DNA of 64,000 bases from Heliopora coerulea (taxonomy: Eukaryota > Cnidaria > Anthozoa > Scleralcyonacea > Helioporidae): positions 744,001-808,000 of the forward strand of contig JASJOG010000086.1 of assembly GCA_030142905.1 (NCBI GenBank), in the 5' to 3' direction. Position numbers and translations under genes: made by a program. This document shows positions 49,626 through 61,233 of the stretch, one piece after another. Numbering within the stretch: position 1 is the stretch's first letter; every line of letters starts with the position of its first letter. The notes beneath the pieces are model-generated. The model made no database searches. It had not been told where the DNA came from and worked only from the letters and a program-made list of their open reading frames with translations.

Positions 49626-51090
49626 TCACTTTCCGTCTCTTATATAACTCGAATCTTGAGTTTACAAGATGACACTGTTTTTCGGAATATGTTTTGTCTT
49701 TTAGTGTTTCTATGTATGCATGTATGTATGTGTACATGTGCATGTGCGTGTGTGTATGTGTGCATGTATATGTGGATATGACAAAGGCCGATCGACTATA
49801 GAGACATGGTAACACAATAAAACCATAACGATTCAATGACAAGAAACTGTTCACGTGAGACCTCTGAACGGCGATAAATCGATGAGCCCATTGTCTCCTT
49901 TAACCCTGAGGAAAACGCAGATTTCACTTCGAAGTGCTGCCTCTGCTACTATAGCTTAAGAGAATATTTAACAATTATTCGCCGAGCGCGAAGTAAATGT
50001 TGTCAAATAATCTCCAAGACAAAGTTGAGGGAATTATTGAACAATATTAACTAAGCCTTTGGCGAATTAACAAAATAGTGGACGAGTTGTTATAAAAATT
50101 CCTTGGTAACATTTACAAAGGTAGCCATCATTTTGCGCAAATGCTGTCAGTCTGGTTACGTTCATGAAAGTACGAGTACGGATTGTACGTAGAATGCAAT
50201 TTCTCGACTTTAAAAATGAATAGCTCTTGGTTATTCTGAGGGAAATGGCGTGATGATTTTTGCGAGATGAAACGTATAAACTCCGTTTAGGAAAGACTGT
50301 AAAGTAAAGCACCGGCTGGTGTAAAGATTTATTTTGTCTGCATGCAGATAAAAACTCGCTTTAGTGAAATAGTCGTTCTATTTTTCTCTAAAGACTTCAG
50401 TTGTCGTGTTGATGTGTGACTGTCTGTGCATACATTTTATAGGTGAATGATATTTACAGCAAAATGAAATCCTTCAAGTTGCTCGTGTTTATCTCAGTGG
50501 TACTGGACATGGAGTGACGTAAGGGACAACGAAGGACTTGGTAGGTCTTGCATAGCATGTCCGTCTGGCCTGTATATCTTTATTCAGTCGTGTCCGACAG
50601 GTCTTTTCTGAGATTTATCCATCCAACCATCCATCCATCCATTCTTTTTTTCATTCTTTCTTTCATTAATTAGTGTAGGCTATTTTTCGAGCAACTTGTG
50701 TCTCTACAAAATTGCTAGTGTAGTTGCACAAAAAATACGTTTGTTCTTATCAGAAGCTGGGTTATACATATCAGATTCTGCACAAAAAAATCTCTTGTGG
50801 GGAAGTACTACGTAATATAACGCACGCCGTGAACTGCTCAATTTATACAACGTACTACAGTGAGCCGATTAATCCCAATTTCATGCACCATTACGCACAT
50901 TTTGTCGAAATCCTTTCGTCGCCTCAATTCAGTGCCCGGTCATATGTCCCGACGTCCTCCCCCGTTTATGACGCCACAGGCCTTGATATTTTCATGGAAT
51001 TACCACCACCAAACCTTTGATCTCTTTTCAGACGATAAGTTCCCCGTTGACAATTAAAATCGTCTGGCATTAGCCAGAGTAAAATACCAG
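49626..51090. other. Spacer with simple repeats
   Basis: A TGTATG/CATGTG-rich stretch lies at 49715-49780. A dispersed-repeat fragment on the minus strand is at 51035-51090 (GACAATTAAAATCGTCTGGC). No gene is supported. Confidence 0.45.
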
Positions 51091-51104
51091 GTATGTCTAT
51101 AAGG

Positions 51105-51165
51105 TGGAGGTAAGTTTTCGAGTGTCAGAATGTATGATTCTTGCACTCGAAAATTTACCTTCGCC
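51105..51165. repeat. Short inverted repeat
   Basis: GAGGTAAGTTTTCGAGTGTC and its near complement GCACTCGAAAATTTACCTTC flank about 20 bp. It may be a fragment of a foldback element. Confidence 0.65.
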
Positions 51166-51284
51166 TGACATAGTCCACGTTTACGTGATCGAACGTTGAT
51201 GGCCGATATTCCTTAAAACACTATACCAAAAGGGGTCGCCACCGTCTGGAAAGTGTTAAATCAATACAATGAAAGTAGACAAAA

Positions 51285-51535
51285 TACATTATGGGCTGGG
51301 GTGTTGGTGGTACAGTGGTAGGCACATGTCTGGCTAAAGTCACTTTTGTCACATGTGAGAAGATTGTTGTCCAATTTGACTCTACCAAGCACAGCAGGTT
51401 TTCTCCAGGTACTCCGGTTTCCTCCTGTAATAACACTGGACCCATGAGGGGTGACCTTACTGGACCAGTAAGGAGAACAACTCGGTTATAGCCGATACGG
51501 TCATCCAGTGTAAATAAACATAATAATAATGATAC
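51285..51535 (+). mobile_element. SINE family 2, copy 1
   Basis: Its body contains GGTTTTCTCCAGGTACTCCG and TTTCCTCCTG. Its head is tRNA-like (GGTACAGTGGTAGGCAC) and its tail is AAATAAACATAATAATAATG. The same body lies on the minus strand at 55620-55905. Confidence 0.65.
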
Positions 51536-51986
51536 ATATTAGTGTAATTACTCGGGAGATTATCGAAAATCCTGCGTGGTGATTGGCCAAAAATTACGTC
51601 ATATTTCTCGAAAACCATCTTCAACTAAATATGACGGTGACGGCATTTAGGCCGCAAACTGACGGCTACCTTTGGAAATGTTGCCGTGAAATTTTTAAAA
51701 CAACTCGATCCCTGCTTTCTTTCAAATAATCACCTGTGCAATTATACAAAAACAATTATTTGCCTCAGGCTCCATGGATATCGTTGAATTCAACAATAGT
51801 CACTTCGCTTTTGGTGAATAATTCTTAAATAAGACGTAAACAATATGATTATGAGAAAAACGTAAAACGCGTATTTAGGAATAAGATTACGCATTTTCAA
51901 CTCGGGCTATTATTTTAATCAGAAATAAATATATCGACCACACATTTCTTTGTCTGCAAGGCGATATTAGGGCCCATGGACATGAT

Positions 51987-52055
51987 CAACCTAGTACCCA
52001 GTTTCTTATCTCCGCTCCCAACGGGAGCGGAGATAAGACACTGGGTACTAGGTTG
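51987..52055. repeat. 33-bp inverted repeat with a 3-nt loop
   Basis: The left arm 51987-52019 and right arm 52023-52055 match with a single mismatch; the arms contain CCTAGTACCCAGT and TTATCTCCGCTCCC. As RNA it would be an almost perfect hairpin. Confidence 0.9.
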
Positions 52056-52115
52056 GGACGTGATACGATTGTTACATGAGATTGTTGTCTCAAGGACGCA
52101 GTTTCTGATTACGAT

Positions 52116-52325
<210 letters not shown>

Positions 52326-53201
52326 GAAAAGTTTTTTAAAAGCTATTTACAAAATGTAAGATATAGTATAAAAATATTGTATGAAGTATTAAGATATAAG
52401 ATGTAATATATGAGGTAATAATGTATTTACAGATGCATATATTTGCTTTAATTATCAATGTGAGCAGCGATTTTCGTTCGAAAGGAAGAAAGGGATTTGC
52501 TCTCTTTTATTTCCTTAGGAATAGAATTCCAAAAGAATGATCCATCGTACATAAAACTTTTCTTTAAATTATTCATACGCGGTTACCACAGCGCTGAAAG
52601 TGGCGAGTAATTCACTGACCGTGGCGGGTGGAAAAAACATTTGGCGTGTAACAAACATTTGCGTGTGAAAAACTTCAGACCGAGAGATGACCTTGTCCTT
52701 TGTGTTTTATTTTATTTTGTGCTCAGTTTTGTCTTCTTTCGCATTATTTTAACTTACTTAAATGTAAGAATATGATATCATGAAATGAAAAATGTAGTCA
52801 CTTTGCCTGCTCGTCTTGTGCTTTTTCCCCGTAATAATCGATGCAAGTAAACTACAGGAAACAGTTCCTTGTCATCATGTGGCTGGCATTTTAATTATGT
52901 TGTTCTGGCTGGTAGCTTTTAACCTCTTGCTGGTAGCCAAAAGCTAATAAGCAACAATACTGACTTCCAGGGCTGTAGTAATACGTCCTGTAGACGCTAA
53001 TGACTTAATAGTACACATCACAAGGAACAATCTTACGGGACAGGCGATCGTACTCATGAGACCTTACGCGGCACAATTTTTAACGCAACGTGTCGCTGCG
53101 ACAAAATTTCAGTACATATTATTCACAAATGACATTCTACACGCATTAAGATCCGCCCTCGCATCTAACATTACCTTTTATGACTTTCTGAAGAAATGCC
53201 T
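52326..53201. other. Spacer downstream of the galactosyltransferase gene
   Basis: No gene is supported. The region includes the 3' flank of the minus-strand gene that ends at 53202. Confidence 0.4.
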
Positions 53202-56200
53202 TCATTTTCCTCCTCTTCCTATGTAATAATCCGATGAACCCCAAACAGGATTGTCCTTGCACGGTTTTGGTTCAGCAAACCAACGTTTTACGAAAACTTT
53301 ATAATTCAAAACAGGTTTTAGATGACAAGGATACGCGACGGGAGGGACCTTATATTGATCCTTCGGTTCTTTTAGATAAACATACCAATAGATTTTCATC
53401 TCTTCGGGGTAACTTTTATGGATTCCCAAAGCTGTCTGGCATATCTCAGTCCTTTTCACTGCCTTATGTTTTGGCTCAAAATTCAAGTGGAAAAGCCTTC
53501 CATTGTCTCCAAATATTGTTAGGTTTTGAAAGCCATTGAGCCACATACCAAAAGCCTGATCAGCGTGAGGATGACAAGGAAGATCTTTATTTACTCTGCT
53601 TAGGAAATAGTCTATTATATCCTTGGTGACGAGGAAAAACCCTTCGTCTAAATAAACAGTACCTGAAAGAAGGAGAAGGTTAATTCGTAAGGATTACGTG
53701 GACTTCCTTTACTGCTAGTTCTTCTAATCAATGCTGAACAGAGCTGCTTATTTACAGTAAAAACCACGACCAGACGACAACTTCAGGAAGTATAAAAGAC
53801 AAGCTCCGGAGAAGAGAATCATCTTGAAAACTCAAGATTCGAGTATTAAATAGAGACAATTTTAAACAGTGATATTTTGATTTCTCTTCAAAGTCATTAG
53901 ACTGAATATGACGGCTTTGAAATAAAGTCTAAAGAGCGCTGTTTTTGATTGTGTCTAATGATTTAACTCGAATTTTGAGTTTTCAAGATGAACCTCTTTT
54001 CCGCAGTTTGTATTATATTTATTTTCTGTATAGACGAAGCAAAAAGAGCTGATAAGTTCTTATTCAGTTTTAGATTTAGTACATTCGTTTTTGAGATATT
54101 TCACTTTAAATACGCCTACTTGCATGAAAAAGTCGTGCATTAAAGAGGCTTGGGACTCAGGAATGTATAGATTTCACACAAAGAAAACAGCTGCGGTTTG
54201 ACCAAAAAATTATCAAAAACGCTTATATTTCGCTGAGTAGTCGCCACGTATGAAAGTGTATGAAAGCGTATCTCCTGATTCTGGTTCTTTTAATTTGCCT
54301 GGTTCCCATGCCCTATAGCATTGAGAACATTCGCGAAAATTTCGGGCGGGGAGTTCAAAATTCGACTTTCTGGCAATATTTATAGAGAGAGATCTTGGGA
54401 ACAAGTTGACTAAATCCAAGACTGTAAAAAGACTTATTAGCTAGTTTTTCGTCGATACAAAGAACTAAAAACCATGAAGGGTTTATATGTACTTTAAATT
54501 AGCGCCAGTTCGAGGAAGACTGAACAGGATGACATAGAAAATGTTTGAAGGTAGCACTGCAAGAAAAAAAAGAAGAGAGTACAACGGAATAAGATGATGG
54601 TCTTTGATCGGTATCCTCAGGAACACAACCTGAATTTTAAGAATTTTTCGAAACAACATGCGCAATTTATTCTTCCTGGTAATACAGGAAGATATTTGGT
54701 TTGTTTCCAGCCTAAAGTCCATTTTATCCCCACGGTTTCCGCAGGGTTGAGGAGACACACGACGGAGGTCCTGAAGATGTACTGGGCGCAAACAGGTTTC
54801 CGATTGTGGCATCTGTCGCTAACGTAACGTCCTAATAGATTCCAGACGTTCCTCATCCGGGCGACCGCAACAATTGTATGTGGCAACTTCGATCTTTGGA
54901 TTAAGCCTGGTTTCCATTTATCGCATTTTATCGAGCGATGTTCGGAGATTACTCTCGCTAATCGATGACCGTCGTAAATTCAGGCTTTTTGGAGGGAAGA
55001 GAATCACACTTGGTTGTGGTTTTTAACCATTGACTAATTCTCCAACCGAAGCATCAAGTTAAGAAATCCGACAAAAGAAAACGTTCGAACGAGGACGAAA
55101 TCAAGGTGGTTTCACACTATGAATATTTTGATGCTCCATTATGTATCCGAGAAAAATTCGTGTTAACATCCATAAAGCAAACGTCACCTTTTGTTCTAAT
55201 GCAGTTTTGGGCGTAATTTTGGAGTGCTTGTTTTTATAGACTTTGTCCTGTTTTGTCGGTGATTAAAACGGACAGGCGGTCGTAATACGTCTTGCTTGTT
55301 TTAATCTATGTTTGATATTTGGGAGAAACGAAATATTTTGATCCCAGCAATAGCCAGTTCCTCTTATTACGTCAGCTGAATACAACTACCAGAATACTTT
55401 GCGGTTCTTTCATTTTCTTGCAAACATTGAATTCCCAAAGCGAATGGAAAGACCATTGCTCCGATCAACATTACAAACAAGATTTCGAAAGGCATTCTGG
55501 GAGTTGTGTTTAGCAGATGTATCAAGGCAAGCGGCCATTTATCTGCAATGGACGCCGGTTATCTCCGATTAGTCAGTTTTCATAAGTTTTAATTCGTTGC
55601 AAATTAAAATGTAAGAAAAGTAAAGTGTCTTTATTTATACTGGATAACCGTACCACCCTGCTTAGCTGTTCTCTCCAGATATCTAGTAAGGGCCACCCCG
55701 CCTGGGTCCGATGTTACTCCAGGAGGAAACCGGAATACTTGGAGAAAACCTGGTAGAGTGAAACTCGACAACACTCTTACCACTTGAGACCAAGGTAAAT
55801 TTAATAGAATAACTGCAAGGAGCCGGAATCGATCCCGAGTAACAGTGTTGAGAAGCACTTGTACTACCAGTGAGCCACCGGCGACCCCAACCGTCGCAGA
55901 CCATCGGAAAGCTTCATCGACGATCATCGCTGATAAATTGCGACAAATGAAAACCAGGCTATAGAATCGGATTCTAATCCGTGTATCGGCAATTGATTCA
56001 CCAGGCGGAAATTCCAGTTGTAAAAGGAATACTAATGCCCAGCATAATATTCTGAGAACAGCCATAACCACAAGCATAAAGTTAACGAAACGTCAGACTG
56101 TATTAAATCTTCTTAACTTTATAATTGTGGTTATGGCTGTTCTAAGAATATTATGTGGGGCATTAGTATTCCTTTTACGATCAGATTCTAATCCAGCGAT

Positions 56201-59200
56201 CATAAGAACTGTGGCGATTGTAACGATCAAGTGGGCACAAAATTTTAGGGTGCACGCACAAAAACGCCCACGCTGTATTGGCAATTTTAATAAGCCAAAG
56301 CTATTGACTTCTTCAGCTCAAAAGCGGTAATGTTGCCATTTGGTTATTTGCAATTTTTTATGGGTCCCAATTTATATTTCTTTCTCAGATATCAGGATGG
56401 CGAAAACCATTTTATAGGTATTTTTATGCCTTCTCAAGCGAACATTTGATATCTTCTTTGTAGTAGTGTATGGGCTTCAAACGAATCCTACGATCTCTGT
56501 ATAGAACTATTACGTGTTGTGCATGCTCAGACTGACGACTGTTTATCTGATACCTTTAATATTGAATTTATCGACTTTGGACAGATTCTTGTCGGTGTGC
56601 ACCGCTGCCGTGTAGCTGTCCCAAAATGATTGCCACTCTGTAGGTTTACCAGAGAATCTTTTGAGGGATAACTTCGGAAGTGTCGCTCTAATCTTCTCTT
56701 GTGAGGGTAGCTGAGTTGCAATTCTAGTGCTATTTGGATTAACTCCTTCTTTAATGTCATGCAACACGTTCGTCAAACTCTATCCTCCGGAAACGATTTC
56801 TGAGCCCCAGATGGGGATCGACCCGCAACCTTCTGATGACCGGTGAAACGCTCTAACCAATAAGCTACCAAGACTCAGATGGTGAGTTTTAGTAGCAAAC
56901 TAAAGCAAGATAAATGTTTTCATTCGTCTGTTATCAAGAACTCATCCAAAATTCATTTTGTTATCGTAAAAGTCTTCTGGAAGGTCCCGGAACAACAGCC
57001 ATCGCAGGATTTGCCTTGACAAACGAAAATTACGAAGCAGCCGTTCAAGTTTTAGAAGATAGATTTGCAAACTCTCAGGTGATTATTTCAAGTCATATGG
57101 ACTTGAATGGCTTGATGTAGTTTCAGATATTCTTGATGTGGGAAAAATTTGCCGACAGTCACATTCGAAGCCTCCAGAATTTAAAAGTTTCTTCTGAAAC
57201 ATATGGGACACTTTTGGTACCCGTAGTCCTGGCAAAAATTCCTGAAGAAATGCGGTTACTAATTAGTCGTAAAGTTGGTAAAGATAACTGGGAAATGGAC
57301 AAACTACTGAAAGAGTTCAAGGCTGAATTGGAAGCACGAGAGCGATGTACCTTAATGAGTACTTCTTCCTCTCCCAATTGCAAAAAGGACGGTGCTAAGA
57401 AAAGAGGAGATCTTCCCATTACACTGTCATCTCTAACCTCAGGAAATGAGAACATACCTGTGCAAGCGTGCTCATTCTGTGGCCGACACTATTTGTCAGC
57501 CAAGTGCAACATTGTTACTGATTTAGCAGCTCGCCGATTGGTACTACGGAAAAAGGGAAAGTGTTTCGGATGCTTAAGGTCAGGACACATAGCCAGTAAT
57601 TGCCCGACCAAGTCAAAATGCCCAAAATATGGATATCACCACCATATCACCCTTTGTGAAGGAGTCAAAAAGAAAGATGACCAAAAACCAGTTGGTGACG
57701 AAAATAAAATCCCTGAGTCCTTAAGAAATGGAGGATCATCTACGTTGTGTATCAATAGCAGCACCTCAGTGATACTGCAGACAGCAAGAGCAATTGGTGG
57801 TAAACCTGGTAATCTTGGAAAGAAGGTGCAAACACGTATCGTTTTTGACTCGTGCAGCCAAAGATCTTATCATTCCAAACGACTCGAAGATGCCTCGAAA
57901 CTGCCAGCAGTTACCTCAGACAATCTCTTGGTGAAAATATTCGCAAATGAATCTCCCTGATTAATGTGTGATATGGTGCAGATCTCAATTACAGCTATGG
58001 ATGGTCTGAAACTCCATATTAACGCCTATAGGGTTCCTTTGATTTGCAGTCCTATTAGCAATCAAGCGATTGATATCGCAATTGAGAAATATCCGTATTT
58101 AGAAGGTTTAACATTGGCTGAAGAAGTTGTTTCATCCCAAGATGCTGAAATAGATGTCCTTATAGGCGCATATTATTATTGAAACTTTGTCACAAATGTC
58201 TCCAGACGGGGAGTACAGCCTGGTCCAGTGACTCTCCTGACAAAGCTAGAATGGATGTTATCCTGGCCTGTGAACAACGACTGCCATGATGAGCCGAACA
58301 GCACAGCTAACCTAAATGCCACTCACGTTCTACGAATTGATGCTACCCCTATTCAAAGAGAACCTGATCCAGATGTGAGAGGGCAACTTAGGACATTTTG
58401 GGACCTAGAGACATTAGGTACTCGTGGTGAAGAGAAGTCCGTTTACGATGACTTTGTTGAAGAGATCCAATTCAACGGCGAAAGATTTAAAGCGCACCTG
58501 CCATTCAAGAAACACCACCCAGTGATCCCAGACAACCACGCCGGAAGTGTGAAGAGATCCTTGTTACGTCGCGTCCAGAACCAGCCAACCCTGATCAGAG
58601 AATATGACAGGATCATTCGTGATCAACACGACAACAGAATCATCGAGGGAACCCTTCCTGAAAGAGAAGTGGAAGTGGGAAATGTGCATTATTTGCCTCA
58701 CAGAGAAGTTGTACGAATAGACAAAGACACTACTAAAGTAAGAGTGGTATACGATGCATCAGCTCGAAGTGAAGTACCGGGCTTGAACGATTGTTTATAT
58801 GCTGGTCCACCTTTTACTCCCCTGATTTTTTGACATTTTGGTTCGTTTCCGTGCACAGCAAGTGGCAATCACAGCCTACATAGAAAAGGCATTCCTGAAC
58901 ATCTCAGTCGTCCCAGAGCATCGCGATTTTCTTCGATTTCTATAGGTTGATGACCCATTCAGCGAGACACCAGAAACGTTGCAGCTGAAATTCACGCGAG
59001 TCGTCTTTGATGTCACCTCAAGCCCGTTTACCTTAATGCTACTGTTATGAAACACACATTTCATCAACTTGGTGGTCTGCAATTTATGTCATTATGAACT
59101 AAATGGAATTTATCAAACGTCAACGTAGTCTGTTGTGAAAATAGCTGCTAAATTATGGTTAGACGATCGTATCACGAAAGTTGTAATGTTTGAGTTTTGT

Positions 59201-61031
59201 CTGGTTTTAGACATGTAAAGTTGTTAGCTTATTTTTTGTGACTAGCACCATAATTGTTCCTCTCGAAAATGTCATGAATGATGGTTTGCGATCTAGCTTA
59301 AAAGGTTTTTGTTTATGCTATCAAATGTAAAGTCAAGGTACGAGTTGATATTGTTAAATCCTTGCTGTGCTTTGTATTAGTCCAGCCTATATTGATTGAA
59401 AGGGGTGTGGAAGAGATATTTTTGTTGAGCGGAGGTTTGAGCTTAGAAATAAGTAGGCTTTCCCGAAGAAGAAGTTCAAAATTCGAATTGGAACGGCAAG
59501 AAGAGACTATAGTAAAGTAGTCGGGGGAGATGCTATGTCCGGTTCGATGAGTATGAGTAAGAACGCTCGACAGTGAATGAATAGCCCGTTTCTTTCCCGT
59601 CAAAGGCGAAACTCCCGTGTGCTCCGAGATACGTGTACGTAAATGGCGGCGTGTTTGCCCCAAATACGATGCACCGCAGCATCGACACGTAATTATAAAC
59701 AACACGCGATCTCATTAACATGGGAATCCGATCTTTGAAGGGAAAGAAACTAGACAAGCGCCGGCCAGATTGGAAAATAAAGCGTAAAGACAAATCTGGC
59801 AAGGCAGAAGAACACAATTCTATGATTTGTGTTCGGATCTGTAGAGAGTGAGACCCTGTGAAGGGAAGAGAGAAATTGGTAACAGTTTTATGAGAGACAT
59901 TTGTATCGTGAGGGGGTGGACAACACAGCCAGTCAAGGAAGATACGAATACAGCGATCAAGAAAAACCTCGGGAGTAACCATTATTGAGAAGTATTTTTT
60001 TCAGTTTAAGTATTTCAGAATGGAAAAGGTGGTATGACGAACAAATTTTAAAATAACGATCGAGTAGAGTGTAGACAAGACCACGTTTAAACGATAAGGG
60101 GATAAAACCATCAAAGTTCGTAAATAAGCCGCTGTTTGGACTCGATAGCTCAACAGGTAGAGCGGCGCACCAGTATCCCGAAGGTGCGAGTTCAAATCCC
60201 GCTCGAGTCAACATTTTTCAGTTGACTTCAGCAGTATATGTGAATCGTGAAGTTTCGTTTCATAATACCCTGAGGATGATTCTGAAACAGTTCCTTATGA
60301 CAATGCTATGATAAATTGATGTCGCTCAGAAGACTTACAGAAATGAGTCTTCTGCCATTCTTGCATTACAAATCATCTGATGTCGCCTCCGTATCTAGTT
60401 TAAAATTTCAGAATAATTCCCGAGGACGAGAATGGTAAGGATAGTTTCTGAAACACTTACCAGGAAAGCAGTGTAACCAACCCCATGTGAAATTATGTCT
60501 TGGACGATGAAGTTCCAATTCGTTGACTAATTTTTTGAAGCAAATGAAATAGTCGTCATCGAGGCGGAGAAGATATTTAAAATCGTAATGATCACTGGTC
60601 CAGTTGATCATCCAAAGGTATCTTCGTGCAAAATTAAGCCCGGGAGGTGATTCAGCATAGATGAGATCGCCATGAAGGCGGCTTTCGTTTTCAAGTCTAT
60701 TTTGAATTCCAGCTGCAAGTGGATTCCCTTTCAAATCATGTCTATTTGTGAAAAACCTACACACAACATCCTCGTTATCTTTACACTCTGTCATCCAGGT
60801 TTCGCGAATGGCATTTCTTCGGTCAAAGTATTTAGCGGCACTGTACATTCCGATGAACAATAAAATCGGTTGAACTGTTCTTTTAATGCTCACAGATACT
60901 GTCAAATTTGACACCTGTGTCGACCATTTAGAATTATTTACCAGTGCAACACCCTGCTTCCGAAAACTGAACCACAACACTGACACAGTGCTGAGAAGCA
61001 CGAGTAAATACAGAAACAACCGCTTCGGCAT
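53202..61031 (-). CDS. Beta-1,3-galactosyltransferase-like glycosyltransferase (GT31)
   Basis: A predicted Golgi type II membrane enzyme that transfers a sugar in beta-1,3 linkage from a UDP donor. Two exons join in phase: 61031-60461 and 53662-53202, giving 343 residues. The segment just after the chosen start is the signal anchor ([20 protein letters not shown]). Then come [10 protein letters not shown] (the family's R-x-x-I-R-x-T-W block), [12 protein letters not shown], the metal-binding DxD motif in LLRLDDDYF, and after the 6.8-kb intron [13 protein letters not shown] and [12 protein letters not shown] (the EDV..G region). I chose the ATG at 61031 because it places the anchor at the N-terminus. 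An in-frame ATG at 61172 would add 47 residues with a second hydrophobic stretch. Substrate is unknown. Confidence 0.85.
53815..54000. mobile_element. Small MITE in the galactosyltransferase intron
   Basis: The left end ATCATCTTGAAAACTCAAGA and right end TTGAGTTTTCAAGATGAACC are inverted repeats extending through CTCGAATT. A related single end (CTCGAATCTTGAGTTTACAA) lies at 49648-49667. Confidence 0.7.
54001..55361. other. Intron sequence without recognised elements
   Basis: Overlapping open frames at 54483-54886 on both strands show no family features. Nothing else is supported. Confidence 0.4.
55362..55535. mobile_element. Small MITE family B, copy 2
   Basis: It shares ends (GCTGAATACAACTACCAGAA; GGGAGTTGTGTTTAGC) and core (TTGAATTCCCAAAGCGAATG) with 13062-13215. 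It is in the galactosyltransferase intron. Confidence 0.7.
55620..55905 (-). mobile_element. SINE family 2, copy 2
   Basis: Read on the minus strand it has GGTGGCTCACTGGTAG (A box), GGGATCGATTCCGG (B box), then CAGGTTTTCTCCAAGTATTC and CGGTTTCCTCCTGG, and ends near AAATAAAGACACTT. This more complete copy shows the family is tRNA-derived. Confidence 0.75.
56020..56182. repeat. Head-to-head inverted repeat, arms about 65 bp
   Basis: The block around 56033-56088 reappears in inverse at 56110-56179 (GTGGTTATGGCTGTTCT.AGAATATTATG). Only about 25 bp separates the arms. Matching open frames on the two strands are a consequence. Confidence 0.8.
56527..59090 (+). mobile_element. Degenerate, rearranged BEL/Pao retrotransposon
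   Basis: Gag, protease and the start of reverse transcriptase are recognisable. The gag N-terminal part ([20 protein letters not shown]) is on the minus strand at 56527-56776. Gag then continues on the plus strand from about 56960 ([28 protein letters not shown]) and through 57133-57960 with zinc-knuckle-like [14 protein letters not shown]. Protease begins [11 protein letters not shown], where relatives have DSGSQ. A pol frame at 58228-58833 runs to the RT entry ([10 protein letters not shown]), then breaks into [19 protein letters not shown] with stops. Integrase and LTRs are absent. It is a decayed fragment. Confidence 0.85.
56795..56890 (-). mobile_element. tRNA-derived SINE, copy at the gag inversion junction
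   Basis: On the minus strand this holds the A box (TTGGTAGCTTATTGGTTAGA) and B box (GGGTCGATCCCC). It sits exactly between the inverted and the forward parts of the BEL/Pao gag. Confidence 0.75.
59095..60135 (-). mobile_element. 5'-truncated Penelope-like element with frameshift
   Basis: On the minus strand the reverse-transcriptase tail ([39 protein letters not shown]) leads to [15 protein letters not shown] frame change at about 59690 is then followed by a GIY-YIG endonuclease ([52 protein letters not shown]). The 3' untranslated part reaches about 59095, next to the end of the BEL/Pao remnant. Most of the RT is missing. Confidence 0.85.
60139..60210 (+). pseudogene. 72-nt tRNA-like pseudogene
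   Basis: The layout fits a tRNA exactly: acceptor GACTCGA/TCGAGTC (7 bp) plus A, D stem GCTC/GAGC, T stem GCGAG/CCCGC with one mismatch, and T loop TTCAAAT. The anticodon stem (GCGCA/CCCGA) does not pair, so it is not a functional tRNA. It may be a SINE head. It abuts the truncated end of the Penelope-like element. Confidence 0.6.
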
Positions 61032-61233
61032 CTTGACAAGTCGAATAGCCATAGTGCCAACAAGACTGACGACAGCAATGTTCACGATGGGATATACACT
61101 TGCGAATTTCCATAAATTGTCGATTCCGAAGTTCATAGAAAGATTTGGTGCTGAGTTGGCATCGATTAGCATTGTGGGGCTTTTTTGGGGGACAATCAAA
61201 ACTTACTTTGGGTCATGGTCAAGTAAATTAAGC

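Noticed and set aside
55631..56077. 148-codon minus-strand frame
   Set aside because: It runs through SINE family 2 copy 2 and one arm of the inverted repeat, so it is a chance frame in repeats.
60139..60210. Functional tRNA gene
   Set aside because: Acceptor, D and T arms fit, but the anticodon stem does not pair, so I list it as a pseudogene.
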